DNA from: Thiohalocapsa sp. PB-PSB1
GTDB lineage: Bacteria > Pseudomonadota > Gammaproteobacteria > Chromatiales > Chromatiaceae
Length of the DNA: 64,000 nucleotides
Direction: 5' to 3'
NCBI GenBank assembly: GCA_016745215.1
Contig: CP050890.1
Location: 6,820,001 to 6,884,000, forward strand
This document shows positions 9,367 to 17,513 of this stretch, in pieces. Each line of letters starts with the position of its first letter. Positions within the stretch are counted from its first letter, which is position 1. The notes under the pieces are model-generated. The model saw nothing but the letters and a program-made list of their open reading frames with translations. It made no database searches and was not told where the DNA came from. Position numbers and translations under genes: made by a program.

Positions 9367-10644
9367 TTACAGGAACCGGAACGCCGAGCGCCCGGCATAC
9401 ACCGCATCCTCGCCCAGCTGGTCTTCAATCCGCATCAGTTGGTTGTATTTTGCGACGCGGTCCGATCGCGACAGCGAGCCGGTCTTGATCTGCCCAGTGG
9501 CCGCGGCGACCGCTAAATCGGCAATCGTGGTGTCCTCGGTTTCGCCGGAGCGGTGGGAGACCACGGCCGTGTAGCCGGCCCCGTGCGCCATGCGTATGGC
9601 TTCCAAGGTCTCGGTCAGCGAACCGATTTGATTCACCTTGATCAGGATCGAGTTGGCGATCCCCTTGTCGATTCCTTCCTGCAAGATCTTGGTGTTGGTC
9701 ACAAACAGATCATCGCCAACCAATTGCACCTTATCGCCAAGGCGCGTGGTCTGGTCTTTCCATCCAGTCCAGTCGCCTTCCGCCAAGCCGTCCTCAATGG
9801 TAATGATCGGGTACTTGTCAACCCAAGCCAGCAACAGGTCGGTGAGGCCGCTGCTGTCGAGCTTGCGGCCTTCACCCTTGAGGTTGTACACGCCATCCTC
9901 GTAAAACTCCGAGCTGGCCACGTCCATGCCGAGATAAATATCCTGGCCGGCCTTGAAGCCGGTTTTGTCGATCGCCTCGAGGATCACCTCGATAGCCGCC
10001 TCGTTGGATGGCAAGTCCGGTGCAAAACCCCCCTCGTCGCCAACGCTGGTGGCCAATCCGCGACCATTCAGTACGGACTTCAGGGCATGAAACACCTCGG
10101 CACCATAGCGGACTGCTTCGCGCAGGCTCGGTGCACCCACCGGCAAGATCATGAATTCCTGAAAATCGACACTGTTGTCGGCATGTTCTCCGCCATTGAT
10201 GATATTCATCATTGGCACGGGCAGGCGATAGGTTCCATCGCCCAGGTACTGGTATAACGGCAATGATTGCTCCTGCGCGGCGGCATGTGCCACCGCCATC
10301 GACACCCCCAGCACCGCGTTGGCACCCAAGCGCGCTTTATTCTCGGTACCGTCCAGCTCGATCATGCGACGATCCAGGGCTTCCTGCTCCGAGACCTCCA
10401 TGCCGATCACCGCATCGCGCAATTCGCCATTGACATTGCTGCAAGCGTTCAGCACGCCCTTGCCCAGATAACGGGATTTGTCGCCATCGCGCATCTCCAG
10501 TGCCTCGCGCGAGCCGGTAGAAGCACCGGAGGGCACAGCGGCACGACCGATGGCACCATCGGCGGTAACGACATCGACTTCGACCGTGGGGTTGCCGCGA
10601 GAATCCAGGATCTCCCGGGCTTTGACATCGACGATTTCAGACAT
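9367..10644 (-). CDS. eno: Enolase
   Basis: The 425-residue glycolytic enzyme dehydrates 2-phosphoglycerate to PEP. Recognisable blocks are ILDSRGNPTVEVDV, AVPSGASTGSREALE, MMNIINGGEHADN, VQLVGDDLFVTNTK (metal ligand and catalytic Lys region) and SHRSGETEDTTIADLAVA. Length and sequence are normal. The start at 10644 has GGAGATTT upstream on the coding strand. It sits in the usual pyrG-eno-ftsB order. Confidence 0.98.
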   Translation of the reverse strand: MSEIVDVKAREILDSRGNPTVEVDVVTADGAIGRAAVPSGASTGSREALEMRDGDKSRYLGKGVLNACSNVNGELRDAVIGMEVSEQEALDRRMIELDGTENKARLGANAVLGVSMAVAHAAAQEQSLPLYQYLGDGTYRLPVPMMNIINGGEHADNSVDFQEFMILPVGAPSLREAVRYGAEVFHALKSVLNGRGLATSVGDEGGFAPDLPSNEAAIEVILEAIDKTGFKAGQDIYLGMDVASSEFYEDGVYNLKGEGRKLDSSGLTDLLLAWVDKYPIITIEDGLAEGDWTGWKDQTTRLGDKVQLVGDDLFVTNTKILQEGIDKGIANSILIKVNQIGSLTETLEAIRMAHGAGYTAVVSHRSGETEDTTIADLAVAAATGQIKTGSLSRSDRVAKYNQLMRIEDQLGEDAVYAGRSAFRFL

Positions 10645-10838
10645 GGATAAATCTCCTCAACAAGTAACGAAACAAGGGACAGAACGAACCCTGACGAGTC
10701 CAGAACCCCCGACATCTGGCAGTTCAGGACCAGTTACAACATCAAATCATTGTCACGCCTGCGTCTCACCCGACTCGCACCATCCATAGACGAACCATGT
10801 ACGAGCGAGTCGAAGGATCTAAACACACAGGATGTACA

Positions 10839-12497
10839 TCAGGCAACATGCTCGCTGCCCGCCTCTAACTTGCGTTGGCGATGGCGCGCCAGCGCGGCAT
10901 TGATAAAACCACGAAACAACGGGTGGCCATCGCGGGGCGTCGACGTGAATTCCGGATGGAACTGGCAGCCGACGAACCAGGGATGATCGGGTATCTCGAC
11001 GATTTCCACTAGTTTGGAATCCAGTGACCAGCCGGAAAAACGCAGCCCCGCGTCTTTTAGCGCGTCACAGTAGCGGTTATTGAACTCGTAGCGATGCCGG
11101 TGGCGCTCCCTGACCTGGTGGCGTCCATAGGTTGCACGCGCCAGACTACCGGGTTCCAACCGGCAGTTTTGCCCTCCCAAGCGCATGGTGCCACCCATGT
11201 CGGCCTGGCTGTCACGGGTCTCCCGGTGACCGTCGTCGGTGCGCCACTCGGTGATCAATGCGATGACCGGATGCGGCGTATCGGGTTCGAATTCCGTGCT
11301 GTGCGCGGCGTCGAGCTTGGCGACATGCCGAGCATAGTCAATTACAGCCACCTGCATACCGAGGCAAATACCAAGGTAGGGTACGCGCTGCTCGCGGGCA
11401 AAGCGAGCGGTGGCAATTTTGCCCTCGATGCCACGCTCACCGAAGCCGCCTGGTACCAGTAACGCGTCCATCTCCTGTAGACAATCGGTACCATCACGTT
11501 CGATTTCTTCAGCGTCGATATACTGTATTCGCACCCGCGTGTCAGTATGCACGCCAGCGTGTGCCAGCGCCTCGGACAGCGATTTATACGCCTCGGTCAG
11601 ATCCATGTATTTGCCAACCATGCCAACATTGACCACAGCCGTCGGATTCTCGAAGCCTTCCAGCACCCGCTGCCATTCCGACAGATCCGCCTCTGGCACG
11701 TCAAGGCGAAATTGTTTGACGACCAGGGCATCGAGCTGTTGGGCATGCAGCAACATCGGAATACGATAAATATTGTCCGCATCGACAGCGGAAATCACCG
11801 CGTTCTCAGGCACGTTGGTAAACAGCGCGATTTTGCGTCGCTCATCGCTCGGCAGATCATGCTCGGCCCGACAGAGCAGAATGTCGGGCTGGATGCCGAT
11901 GGATCGTAATTCTTTGACCGAATGCTGGGTAGGCTTAGTCTTGATTTCCCCTGCGGTTCGAATGAAGGGCACCAGCGTCAGATGCATGAACAACGAGTTC
12001 TCGAAGCCGACCTCAACGCGCATCTGGCGAATGGCCTCCAGAAACGGCAGTGATTCGATGTCGCCAACAGTACCGCCGATCTCGACCATAGCGATATCGG
12101 CCGCATCGGCACCCTGCCGAATACAGTCCTTGATCTCGTCGGTGACGTGCGGAATCACCTGCACGGTGCGGCCTAGATATTCGCCGCGACGCTCTTTGCG
12201 AATGACGCTTTCGTAAATTTGACCAGTAGTGAAATTATTGCTCCTGCCCATGCGTGTACGCAGGAACCGCTCGTAATGTCCAAGATCCAGATCGGTTTCG
12301 GCACCATCGTCGGTGACATATACCTCGCCGTGCTGAAACGGGCTCATGGTGCCTGGATCGACATTGATGTAGGGATCGAGTTTGATCATCGTCATCCGCA
12401 GACCGCGGGCCTCGAGTAACGCGGCCAGCGATGCTGATGCAATGCCTTTACCCAGCGACGACACTACGCCGCCGGTGATAAAGATGAGCTTGGTCAT
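10839..12497 (-). CDS. pyrG: CTP synthase
   Basis: The 552-residue enzyme aminates UTP to CTP using glutamine. The N-terminal synthetase domain begins MTKLIFITGGVVSSLGKGI, and the class I glutamine amidotransferase domain has GGFGERGIEGKI and the nucleophile block YLGICLGMQ. I use the Met at 12497 because it fits the family N-terminus exactly. An upstream in-frame Met at 12554 adds 19 unrelated residues. The 195-base interval before eno contains no recognised gene. Confidence 0.97.
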   Translation of the reverse strand: MTKLIFITGGVVSSLGKGIASASLAALLEARGLRMTMIKLDPYINVDPGTMSPFQHGEVYVTDDGAETDLDLGHYERFLRTRMGRSNNFTTGQIYESVIRKERRGEYLGRTVQVIPHVTDEIKDCIRQGADAADIAMVEIGGTVGDIESLPFLEAIRQMRVEVGFENSLFMHLTLVPFIRTAGEIKTKPTQHSVKELRSIGIQPDILLCRAEHDLPSDERRKIALFTNVPENAVISAVDADNIYRIPMLLHAQQLDALVVKQFRLDVPEADLSEWQRVLEGFENPTAVVNVGMVGKYMDLTEAYKSLSEALAHAGVHTDTRVRIQYIDAEEIERDGTDCLQEMDALLVPGGFGERGIEGKIATARFAREQRVPYLGICLGMQVAVIDYARHVAKLDAAHSTEFEPDTPHPVIALITEWRTDDGHRETRDSQADMGGTMRLGGQNCRLEPGSLARATYGRHQVRERHRHRYEFNNRYCDALKDAGLRFSGWSLDSKLVEIVEIPDHPWFVGCQFHPEFTSTPRDGHPLFRGFINAALARHRQRKLEAGSEHVA

Positions 12498-12776
12498 AGA
12501 CTTGAAGAAATTTCGGCACAAAATCGCCAACCGGATACCTGTAGACGGTAGCAAAATCCCTCGATTCCCTCAAATTGGCGCGACCGCCGAGTGCACCCTG
12601 CATCATGGCATTCGTGTCGGTATTGCTGACCTGCCGACGGGCTTCACAAGCGCGAGCCTGCCAAATATACTTTGTCGGGTTCGTCTTTACGGACCGGCAA
12701 TGATCGATCATCGGGCTTTCCCCGGCCTGTCGATCAATGCTCGACCTCTAACCGATTCTCATTGGAGTGTCAGAAG

Positions 12777-13205
12777 ATGCATCAGCTTGCGAAAACAGTG
12801 GGCGCAGTCGCCATCGCCGGCACCGCCGCATTCTCAATGACCACGGCCCAAGCCTGGTGGGGCGGTCCTGGCTACTATGGGCCTGGCTACGGCTACGGCG
12901 GACCTGGCTACGGTTCCGGCTGGGGCGATGGCCTGGGCGATATATTCAGCGACATGTTCGGCGACGGCTACGGCGATTTCAATATGAGCATGTCTGGTGG
13001 CGGACGCGGCTATGGTCGCGGTCGCGGTCGCGGCTATGGCTATGGACGTGGCTACGGCTATGGTTATGGCTATCCTTATGGCGGCTATGGCTATCCCTAC
13101 TGGGGAGCTCCCGGCTACGGCTATTACCCAGGCGTTCCCGGCTACGGTATGCCCTACGCTGCTCCGACTGCCCCAACTGCCCCGGCCGACAGCGAAGCCA
13201 AATAA
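12777..13205 (+). CDS. Sulfur globule protein (SgpA/SgpB, CV1-like)
   Basis: The 142-residue precursor has a Sec signal (AVAIAGTAAFSMTTAQA, cleavage before WWGGPG). The mature protein is dominated by Gly, Tyr and Pro, with repeats such as GYYGPGYGYGGPGYG and RGYGRGRGRGYGYG, and contains the block DMFGDGYGDFNMSMSGG, which resembles CV1-type envelope proteins of intracellular sulfur globules in purple sulfur bacteria. These structural proteins coat the periplasmic invaginations where zero-valent sulfur is stored. TTGGAGTG upstream of the ATG at 12777 is a good ribosome binding site. A strong terminator follows at 13271-13300. Assignment to one paralogue is not possible by eye. Confidence 0.8.
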   Translation: MHQLAKTVGAVAIAGTAAFSMTTAQAWWGGPGYYGPGYGYGGPGYGSGWGDGLGDIFSDMFGDGYGDFNMSMSGGGRGYGRGRGRGYGYGRGYGYGYGYPYGGYGYPYWGAPGYGYYPGVPGYGMPYAAPTAPTAPADSEAK

Positions 13206-13270
13206 GCCGCGCGGTTGTTGTAGTTGACTGTAAAGGCCACCTAGGGTTGCTTCCAACTCCTTGTGGCCGC

Positions 13271-13300
13271 AAAAAAGCCACGCCAAAAGCGTGGCTTTTT
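13271..13300 (+). terminator. Rho-independent terminator after sulfur globule gene
   Basis: GCCACGC (13277-13283) pairs with GCGTGGC (13289-13295), followed by TTTTT and preceded by AAAAAA, so it could act in both directions. It lies 66 bases after the stop of the sulfur globule gene. Confidence 0.9.
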
Positions 13301-13469
13301 GCAATTTGAACTGGCACTCAGGTCCAGCAAAAGCGATTCCACGAAGTGCCCGTAAGGTTGATCCCCCGAGCGTTTATCCCCCGAGCGTTTGTCCCCTAAG
13401 CGTTTACCTTAAGCGAGTCGGGGAAACTAACCAGAATATCTCCAGGGGATTACCGATTCACGTTAAGGC

Positions 13470-13483
13470 TTGATCCAAGTCAA
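13470..13483 (+). promoter_or_regulatory. FNR/Anr box upstream of fnr
   Basis: TTGATCCAAGTCAA differs from the FNR consensus TTGATNNNNATCAA at one position. It lies about 55 bases before the preferred fnr start (13538), which suggests oxygen-dependent autoregulation. The distance to the transcription start is unknown, so activation and repression cannot be told apart. Confidence 0.75.
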
Positions 13484-13537
13484 CAACGGTTGCACAATAG
13501 GCACTCCCCCCAACTCAGAACAAACAGGTCCAACGCT

Positions 13538-14296
13538 GTGGCTCAAAGAAAAATCATTTCCTTCGAGACCATCCGAGTAGCATGCAAGAATTGCACGCTG
13601 TCACAGCTCTGCCTTCCCATGGGCCTGTCGCCCGACGATGTCGATCGATTGGACAGCATTGTAAAACGCACCCGACCACTGCATCGCGGCGACCACCTAT
13701 TTCGCGGCGGTGAGCACTTTCGCTCTCTCTTTGTCGTGAAAACCGGGTCCGTTAAGACCTATGCTCCCAGCGAAGAAGGCGGCGAACAAGTGCTCGGCTT
13801 CCACCTACCAGGTGAAATCATTGGTCTTGACGCCATCGACCAGGATTGTCACGCCTGCTCGGCCAAGGTATTGGAAACCTCGGCAATTTGCGAAATTCCA
13901 TTTCAGCGATTCGAAGAATTGTCGGCGTCGATCCCATCATTACAACATCAAATGTTCCGGCTCTTGAGCAAAGAAATCGGCCATGATGCCGAGATGCTAC
14001 TGCTGCTTGGTAAGAAAAATGCCGAAGAACGCCTCGCAGCCTTCCTGATCAGTATGTCTAGACGCCTGAGCAAACGAGGCCTGTCGCCGACTGATTTTTA
14101 CCTCAGTATGTCGCGCCACGAAATCGGCAACTATCTAGGGCTCGCGGTGGAAACGGTGAGCCGCTTGTTCACGCGCTTCCAGGATGAAGGTATGCTGAAG
14201 GTCGATCGCAAGCATGTACAGGTTCTTGACCTTGCTACCCTTGACGCCATCGCTGGTTCAGCGCCTACGATGAATCATAAACTTAGATCCAACTAA
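13538..14296 (+). CDS. fnr: FNR/Anr-type oxygen-sensing transcriptional regulator
   Basis: This CRP/FNR regulator uses a [4Fe-4S] cluster to sense oxygen. The N-terminal ligands are visible in CKNCTLSQLC, and the fourth Cys lies in ETSAICEIPF, the position of E. coli Cys122. The cNMP-like beta roll is followed by a winged helix with recognition helix GLAVETVSRLF (E..SR as in FNR), so TTGAT half-sites should be bound. The GTG at 13538 gives 252 residues, close to E. coli FNR (250). A TTG at 13490 would add 16 residues but is only 7 bases from the FNR box. In a purple sulfur bacterium such a protein is expected to control anaerobic and photosynthetic genes. Confidence 0.9.
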   Translation: MAQRKIISFETIRVACKNCTLSQLCLPMGLSPDDVDRLDSIVKRTRPLHRGDHLFRGGEHFRSLFVVKTGSVKTYAPSEEGGEQVLGFHLPGEIIGLDAIDQDCHACSAKVLETSAICEIPFQRFEELSASIPSLQHQMFRLLSKEIGHDAEMLLLLGKKNAEERLAAFLISMSRRLSKRGLSPTDFYLSMSRHEIGNYLGLAVETVSRLFTRFQDEGMLKVDRKHVQVLDLATLDAIAGSAPTMNHKLRSN

Positions 14297-15394
14297 GTAC
14301 TCCTAACGCCCTTGCGTGGATGCAACGCGATTATTGCCATCTGATCCACACGTAGGACCGAGCACGACCCGAATTCGTCAGGAGCTATTAGGCTTCATGA
14401 CGAAGTGATTGCTATCGGATGCGTTGTTCGAAGGAATTCAGTCGCCTGCGTTACACGGTCCGTCCCCAGCAACGCGATGTCGAGGTCGTAATCTCATGCG
14501 ACGCGGCGAGGGGAAGCCTGCGCAAAGGTGCAGGGAAAAAAAGCAAGAGAAGTAGTCGACGCAACCAGCGCAACGCCCTCTTCTCAGTCTCTGCTGCACG
14601 CATTCTATTTACCCTCTTCTCCTGTTCTTTTTTCCCTGCGCCTTTGCGCGAAATCTCTTTCCCCCAGCCGTGCTTATAGGGCGTCGACACAGCAAACGAT
14701 ACCGTCCTTCATCAGCGCGACGCCAGACTCGAGCAGTATGCCGAACTCGATGCCGCGCCCCTTCGGAACCATCGAGATCATCCGTCGATATGGTGGCAAA
14801 GTGCCAACGCAAGCCAGTTACCAGGAGCGCCGGCTCGCCGCGTACCCGGCTCGATGCCGGGCACGCGGCGTTGATGTCTCCGCGGGGTGCTGCCTTCGTG
14901 GAAGGTTAACCTATTCACCCGGGATGAAATTCGATTCACCGCAGAGACGCAGAGTACGCTGAGAACAAAGCGCATTTCCCCTAGCCCTTCAGCGCACTCT
15001 GCGTCCTAAAGACGGCAACAGCAGAGCCGGAAAAAACCGATCGAGCGTGCTGACGCGTACCACGCAAAAAACCTGGTCTGTCCCTGAGATATCCCCACGA
15101 AATGGAATATGCAGTCGCTGCAGAGCGCTGTCGCTGTTACCAACTGCCATCTGCAAAAGCCGGCGCGTCGCCGGCAAGCGGACCCTGACGAACCGTGGGA
15201 GCCGGTCGGCGTAGGAGCCCGCTTGCGGGCGACCGGCAGGCGATGTCAGCGGAGCGGACGCAAGCGCCGCGCCCTTCTCGGGAGAAAGGCTATAGGCCAC
15301 AGCAATTCCCGCCGAAAATAATTCTGCTTTGAAAACCGCGTATTGACGAGACTTCGAAAATTGCTCTTCGTAAATTTCGTGGCTGAAGCCTTCT
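14297..15394 (+). other. Gene-free stretch built of short dispersed repeats
   Basis: No credible gene is seen. 14520-14649 is a long imperfect inverted repeat (GCGCAAAGG at the left, CCTTTGCGC at the right, with GCAGGGAAAAAA and TTTTTTCCCTGC inside). 14888-14905 carries the opening of repeat R1 (GTGCTGCCTTCGTGGAAGG), and 14934-14953 carries a CACCGCAGAGACGCAGAG motif. 15194-15233 is a REP-like palindromic unit also found at 62224-62263. 15238-15300 is an inverted copy of a segment at 37251-37310. Confidence 0.6.
15194..15233 (+). repeat. REP-like palindromic repeat, copy 1
   Basis: This 40-bp unit contains GTAGGAGCCCGCTTGCGGGC, in which GCCCGC and GCGGGC can pair. An identical 40-bp copy occurs at 62224-62263. 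The form resembles Pseudomonas REP sequences (GTAGGAG plus a GC hairpin). Confidence 0.75.
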
Positions 15395-15860
15395 GGATGA
15401 CCTACGCCGCGCGCATCCGCATCAGAAGCTGATCACCGTCGAAGACGGCCTCGCCTCCAAGGCCCCGCACATCCGCCAGTTGCAGGAACTCGATCTGCGC
15501 TTCATCCTCGGCGCCAAGCCGAACGATCACACCGACTTGTTCGATTGGGTGGCCGCCACGCCCGAGACGCGCGAGGTCGAACTCACCGACGCCAAAGGGG
15601 GTACGTCACCGTTTCCGCTACCTCAACGGCGCACCACTGAACGACGCCAACTTCGACCTCGAAGTCAATTTCCTCGAGGGCTGGGAGCACCCCCCGAACG
15701 GCAAGCTGACCCACTTCTCCTGGGTCACCGCTTTCACCATCAATACAACCTCAGCACCGTGCTCATTCATCTGATGATGCTGGCGTTTCTGATCGATCAG
15801 ATCCAACAGTGCAGCTGCCGGCTGTTCCAGGTCGCCCAGCTATTCCCGAAAGCAAGATAA
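15395..15860 (+). pseudogene. DDE transposase remnant
   Basis: A decayed transposase reads HQKLITVEDGLASKAPHIRQ, then LRFILGAKPNDHTDLFDWVA. After a frameshift near 15600 it continues RFRYLNGAPLNDANFDLEVN and LEGWEHPPNGKLTHFSWVT, and another frame change leads to the C-terminal stretch LSTVLIHLMMLAFLIDQIQQ. This pattern fits a DDE transposase of the broad IS4-like kind, but the family is not certain. The N-terminal half is missing, so the gene cannot be functional. Confidence 0.6.
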
Positions 15861-16600
15861 CTAGTTGATATAAAAGGTTTTTCTTTTATGTCTTTTTGTA
15901 AACATTTTGTATTAAAAATCCAACGGTTAGCAGTCTTGGCCCGATTATGCTCATGAAATTTGCGTAACCAATTGATTTAAAAATGTTTTTCATTGCGAAA
16001 ACAGAAAATAATTCCTTTATTTTTCAATGTGTTAAGTGCAGATCGGGAGTTGCTGCTGGTTACCTAACGGCGGCGCAGAGCAAGACGCGCTTATTGCGCA
16101 AACTGCACGCTCGCTTCGATCTCTGCCTGATTCCCGATTGGGACATGCTCTATCGCTCTATAATCCAGCCGTCTCTGCTGCCCTTGCCGCATGACACCTT
16201 CTGGTCGACGGCAGTGAACGAATATGCTTGAAGAACATCTCGAGGGTGACCGAACAGCCAGTCAGAACAACAGCGTCATCTCGTGGCGAAACCTGTGTTC
16301 GCCTGTACGGTCTCCAAACGCGCTCGCGCCGCTCGGGCGATCATGCGCATACACCGCGGGAATCGCTGGAACAGGGTATTTTTCTTGATATGTTTGCGCG
16401 CTGTTGGCGGGTTCCTGTGCAGTTCCAGCAATTTTTGCGTGTTGCGCACATGGAACCATTTTGCACAAACGAATGTTGAAGCATTTTTTTCATATATACT
16501 GATGCGTTCGTCTTGCAAGTCAAGCGAACGGTTCGATTTGCGTGCATTCGAAGGCACTGGTTAGCTTTTAACACATTAACCAAAACGAAGAGATTTAGTC
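15861..16600 (+). other. AT-rich gene-poor island
   Basis: Base composition drops sharply compared with both sides, especially 15875-16020 and 16470-16600. GCGTAACCAATTGATTTAAA at about 15962 resembles an end of the IS1634-type element (compare CGTAACCCATTGATCTAA at 44151), so this may be an old insertion scar. Open frames here have no recognisable product. The low-GC region continues into the small gene at 16601. Confidence 0.45.
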
Positions 16601-16942
16601 ATGAGTTATGTTTTTAGTATTTTTTTATCGATAATATTTATCATACCTATAGCTTTTGCTGAAGAGGTGACGACCATTGGCAACCTTGAACGCGGCATGT
16701 CCGCCACTATCGAAGGAGAAGTAAGCCGCATTCTTGATGAAGATGAATTTCGGATACAGGATGAAACGGGAAGCGTTAGAGTATATATCGGCTGGAAAAA
16801 CAGGGTGTCTTTTCCGACCGGTGAAAAACTCACGGTGCGCGGTATTGTCGACGATGATCTTGAATCATACTTTCGTCCTGAACTTTACGCTTTAGAGATC
16901 ATTCGCGAGGACGGCACACTGATCAAGCTGAATCAAGAATAA
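16601..16942 (+). CDS. Small exported OB-fold (BOF/YgiW-like) protein
   Basis: The 113-residue precursor has an N-terminal signal peptide (VFSIFLSIIFIIPIAFA, cleavage before EEVTT). The mature part resembles the bacterial OB-fold (BOF, YgiW/YdeI) family: MSATIEGEVSRILDEDEFRI, then DETGSVRVYIGW and EKLTVRGIVDDDLE. Family members are periplasmic and linked to stress tolerance, but the ligand is unknown. AACGAAGAG precedes the start. Codon use and GC content are lower than in the neighbours, which suggests acquisition by transfer. Confidence 0.65.
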   Translation: MSYVFSIFLSIIFIIPIAFAEEVTTIGNLERGMSATIEGEVSRILDEDEFRIQDETGSVRVYIGWKNRVSFPTGEKLTVRGIVDDDLESYFRPELYALEIIREDGTLIKLNQE

Positions 16943-16957
16943 ATCTTCTAGTTGTAA

Positions 16958-17320
16958 CGGATTCTGTTGATAGCGTCTCAAGCTGATCATGGAGCCTGAA
17001 GCAAGCAGGTTTTCCAACCAATTGTCGGCGTAGCGTTTCCCGTTGAGCCGTTCGGCCGGGCACGCTTGGCCATGGTGTTTGCGAACCGTCATTGGCGAGG
17101 AAGGGCAAAAGTTCCAGAGCAACGCCAAAGCGCGTACCCGCAGTTCGGCCGAAGGCAGGGTGCCGTGGAAATAGTGCGCGTTGAAGCAGGCCCGATCAAA
17201 GAAGCGCATCAATTGATCCACAGGTTGCTGGTGCGATGCGCTCGGGGATGCTCGTCACTCCTGCTGAAGCGTTTGCGCTTTTCGCATAGATCCAGGGTAT
17301 GGGACTTCATCGGCGAATCC
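16958..17320 (-). pseudogene. Transposase-like remnant
   Basis: On the minus strand the reading frame QLMRFFDRACFNAHYFHG, LRVRALALLWNFCPSSP and LNGKRYADNWLENLLASGSM looks like the C-terminal third of a transposase, a form common in IS elements (short hydrophobic motif, then RLNG.RY..NWL.NLL). A frame change near 17220 joins it to CEKRKRFSRSDEHPR. No start or catalytic part is present. The family is not identified. Confidence 0.4.
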
Positions 17321-17381
17321 GCTAACGTTCCCTCGGCCCATGCGCGCAGTCGGCGCAGGCGTTGCGCAAAACTGGCCTTTC

Positions 17382-17490
17382 CCTAGGAGGCTGTCCGAGA
17401 ACTTAGAGCACGCACAACATATAGCGCCTACAATCGAGTTGTGCACTCTATATCTTATGTCTTATTTTCATTCTCGGACAGCCTCCTAGG
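17382..17490 (+). mobile_element. 109-bp MITE-like element with 20-bp perfect inverted ends
   Basis: CCTAGGAGGCTGTCCGAGAA (17382-17401) is repeated exactly inverted at 17471-17490. Inside, AGAGCACGCACAAC and GTTGTGCACTCT continue the dyad. There is no coding capacity, and it lies between genes. The ends carry CTAG, the kind of palindromic target seen with some IS5-group elements, but no flanking target duplication can be proved. Confidence 0.65.
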
Positions 17491-17513
17491 CTAACCGCCA
17501 ATCGGTCGGCCGC

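Noticed and set aside
12834..13304. Minus-strand frame opposite the sulfur globule gene
   Set aside because: Its Ala/Ile/Val-rich repeats simply mirror the Gly/Tyr codons of the sense strand.
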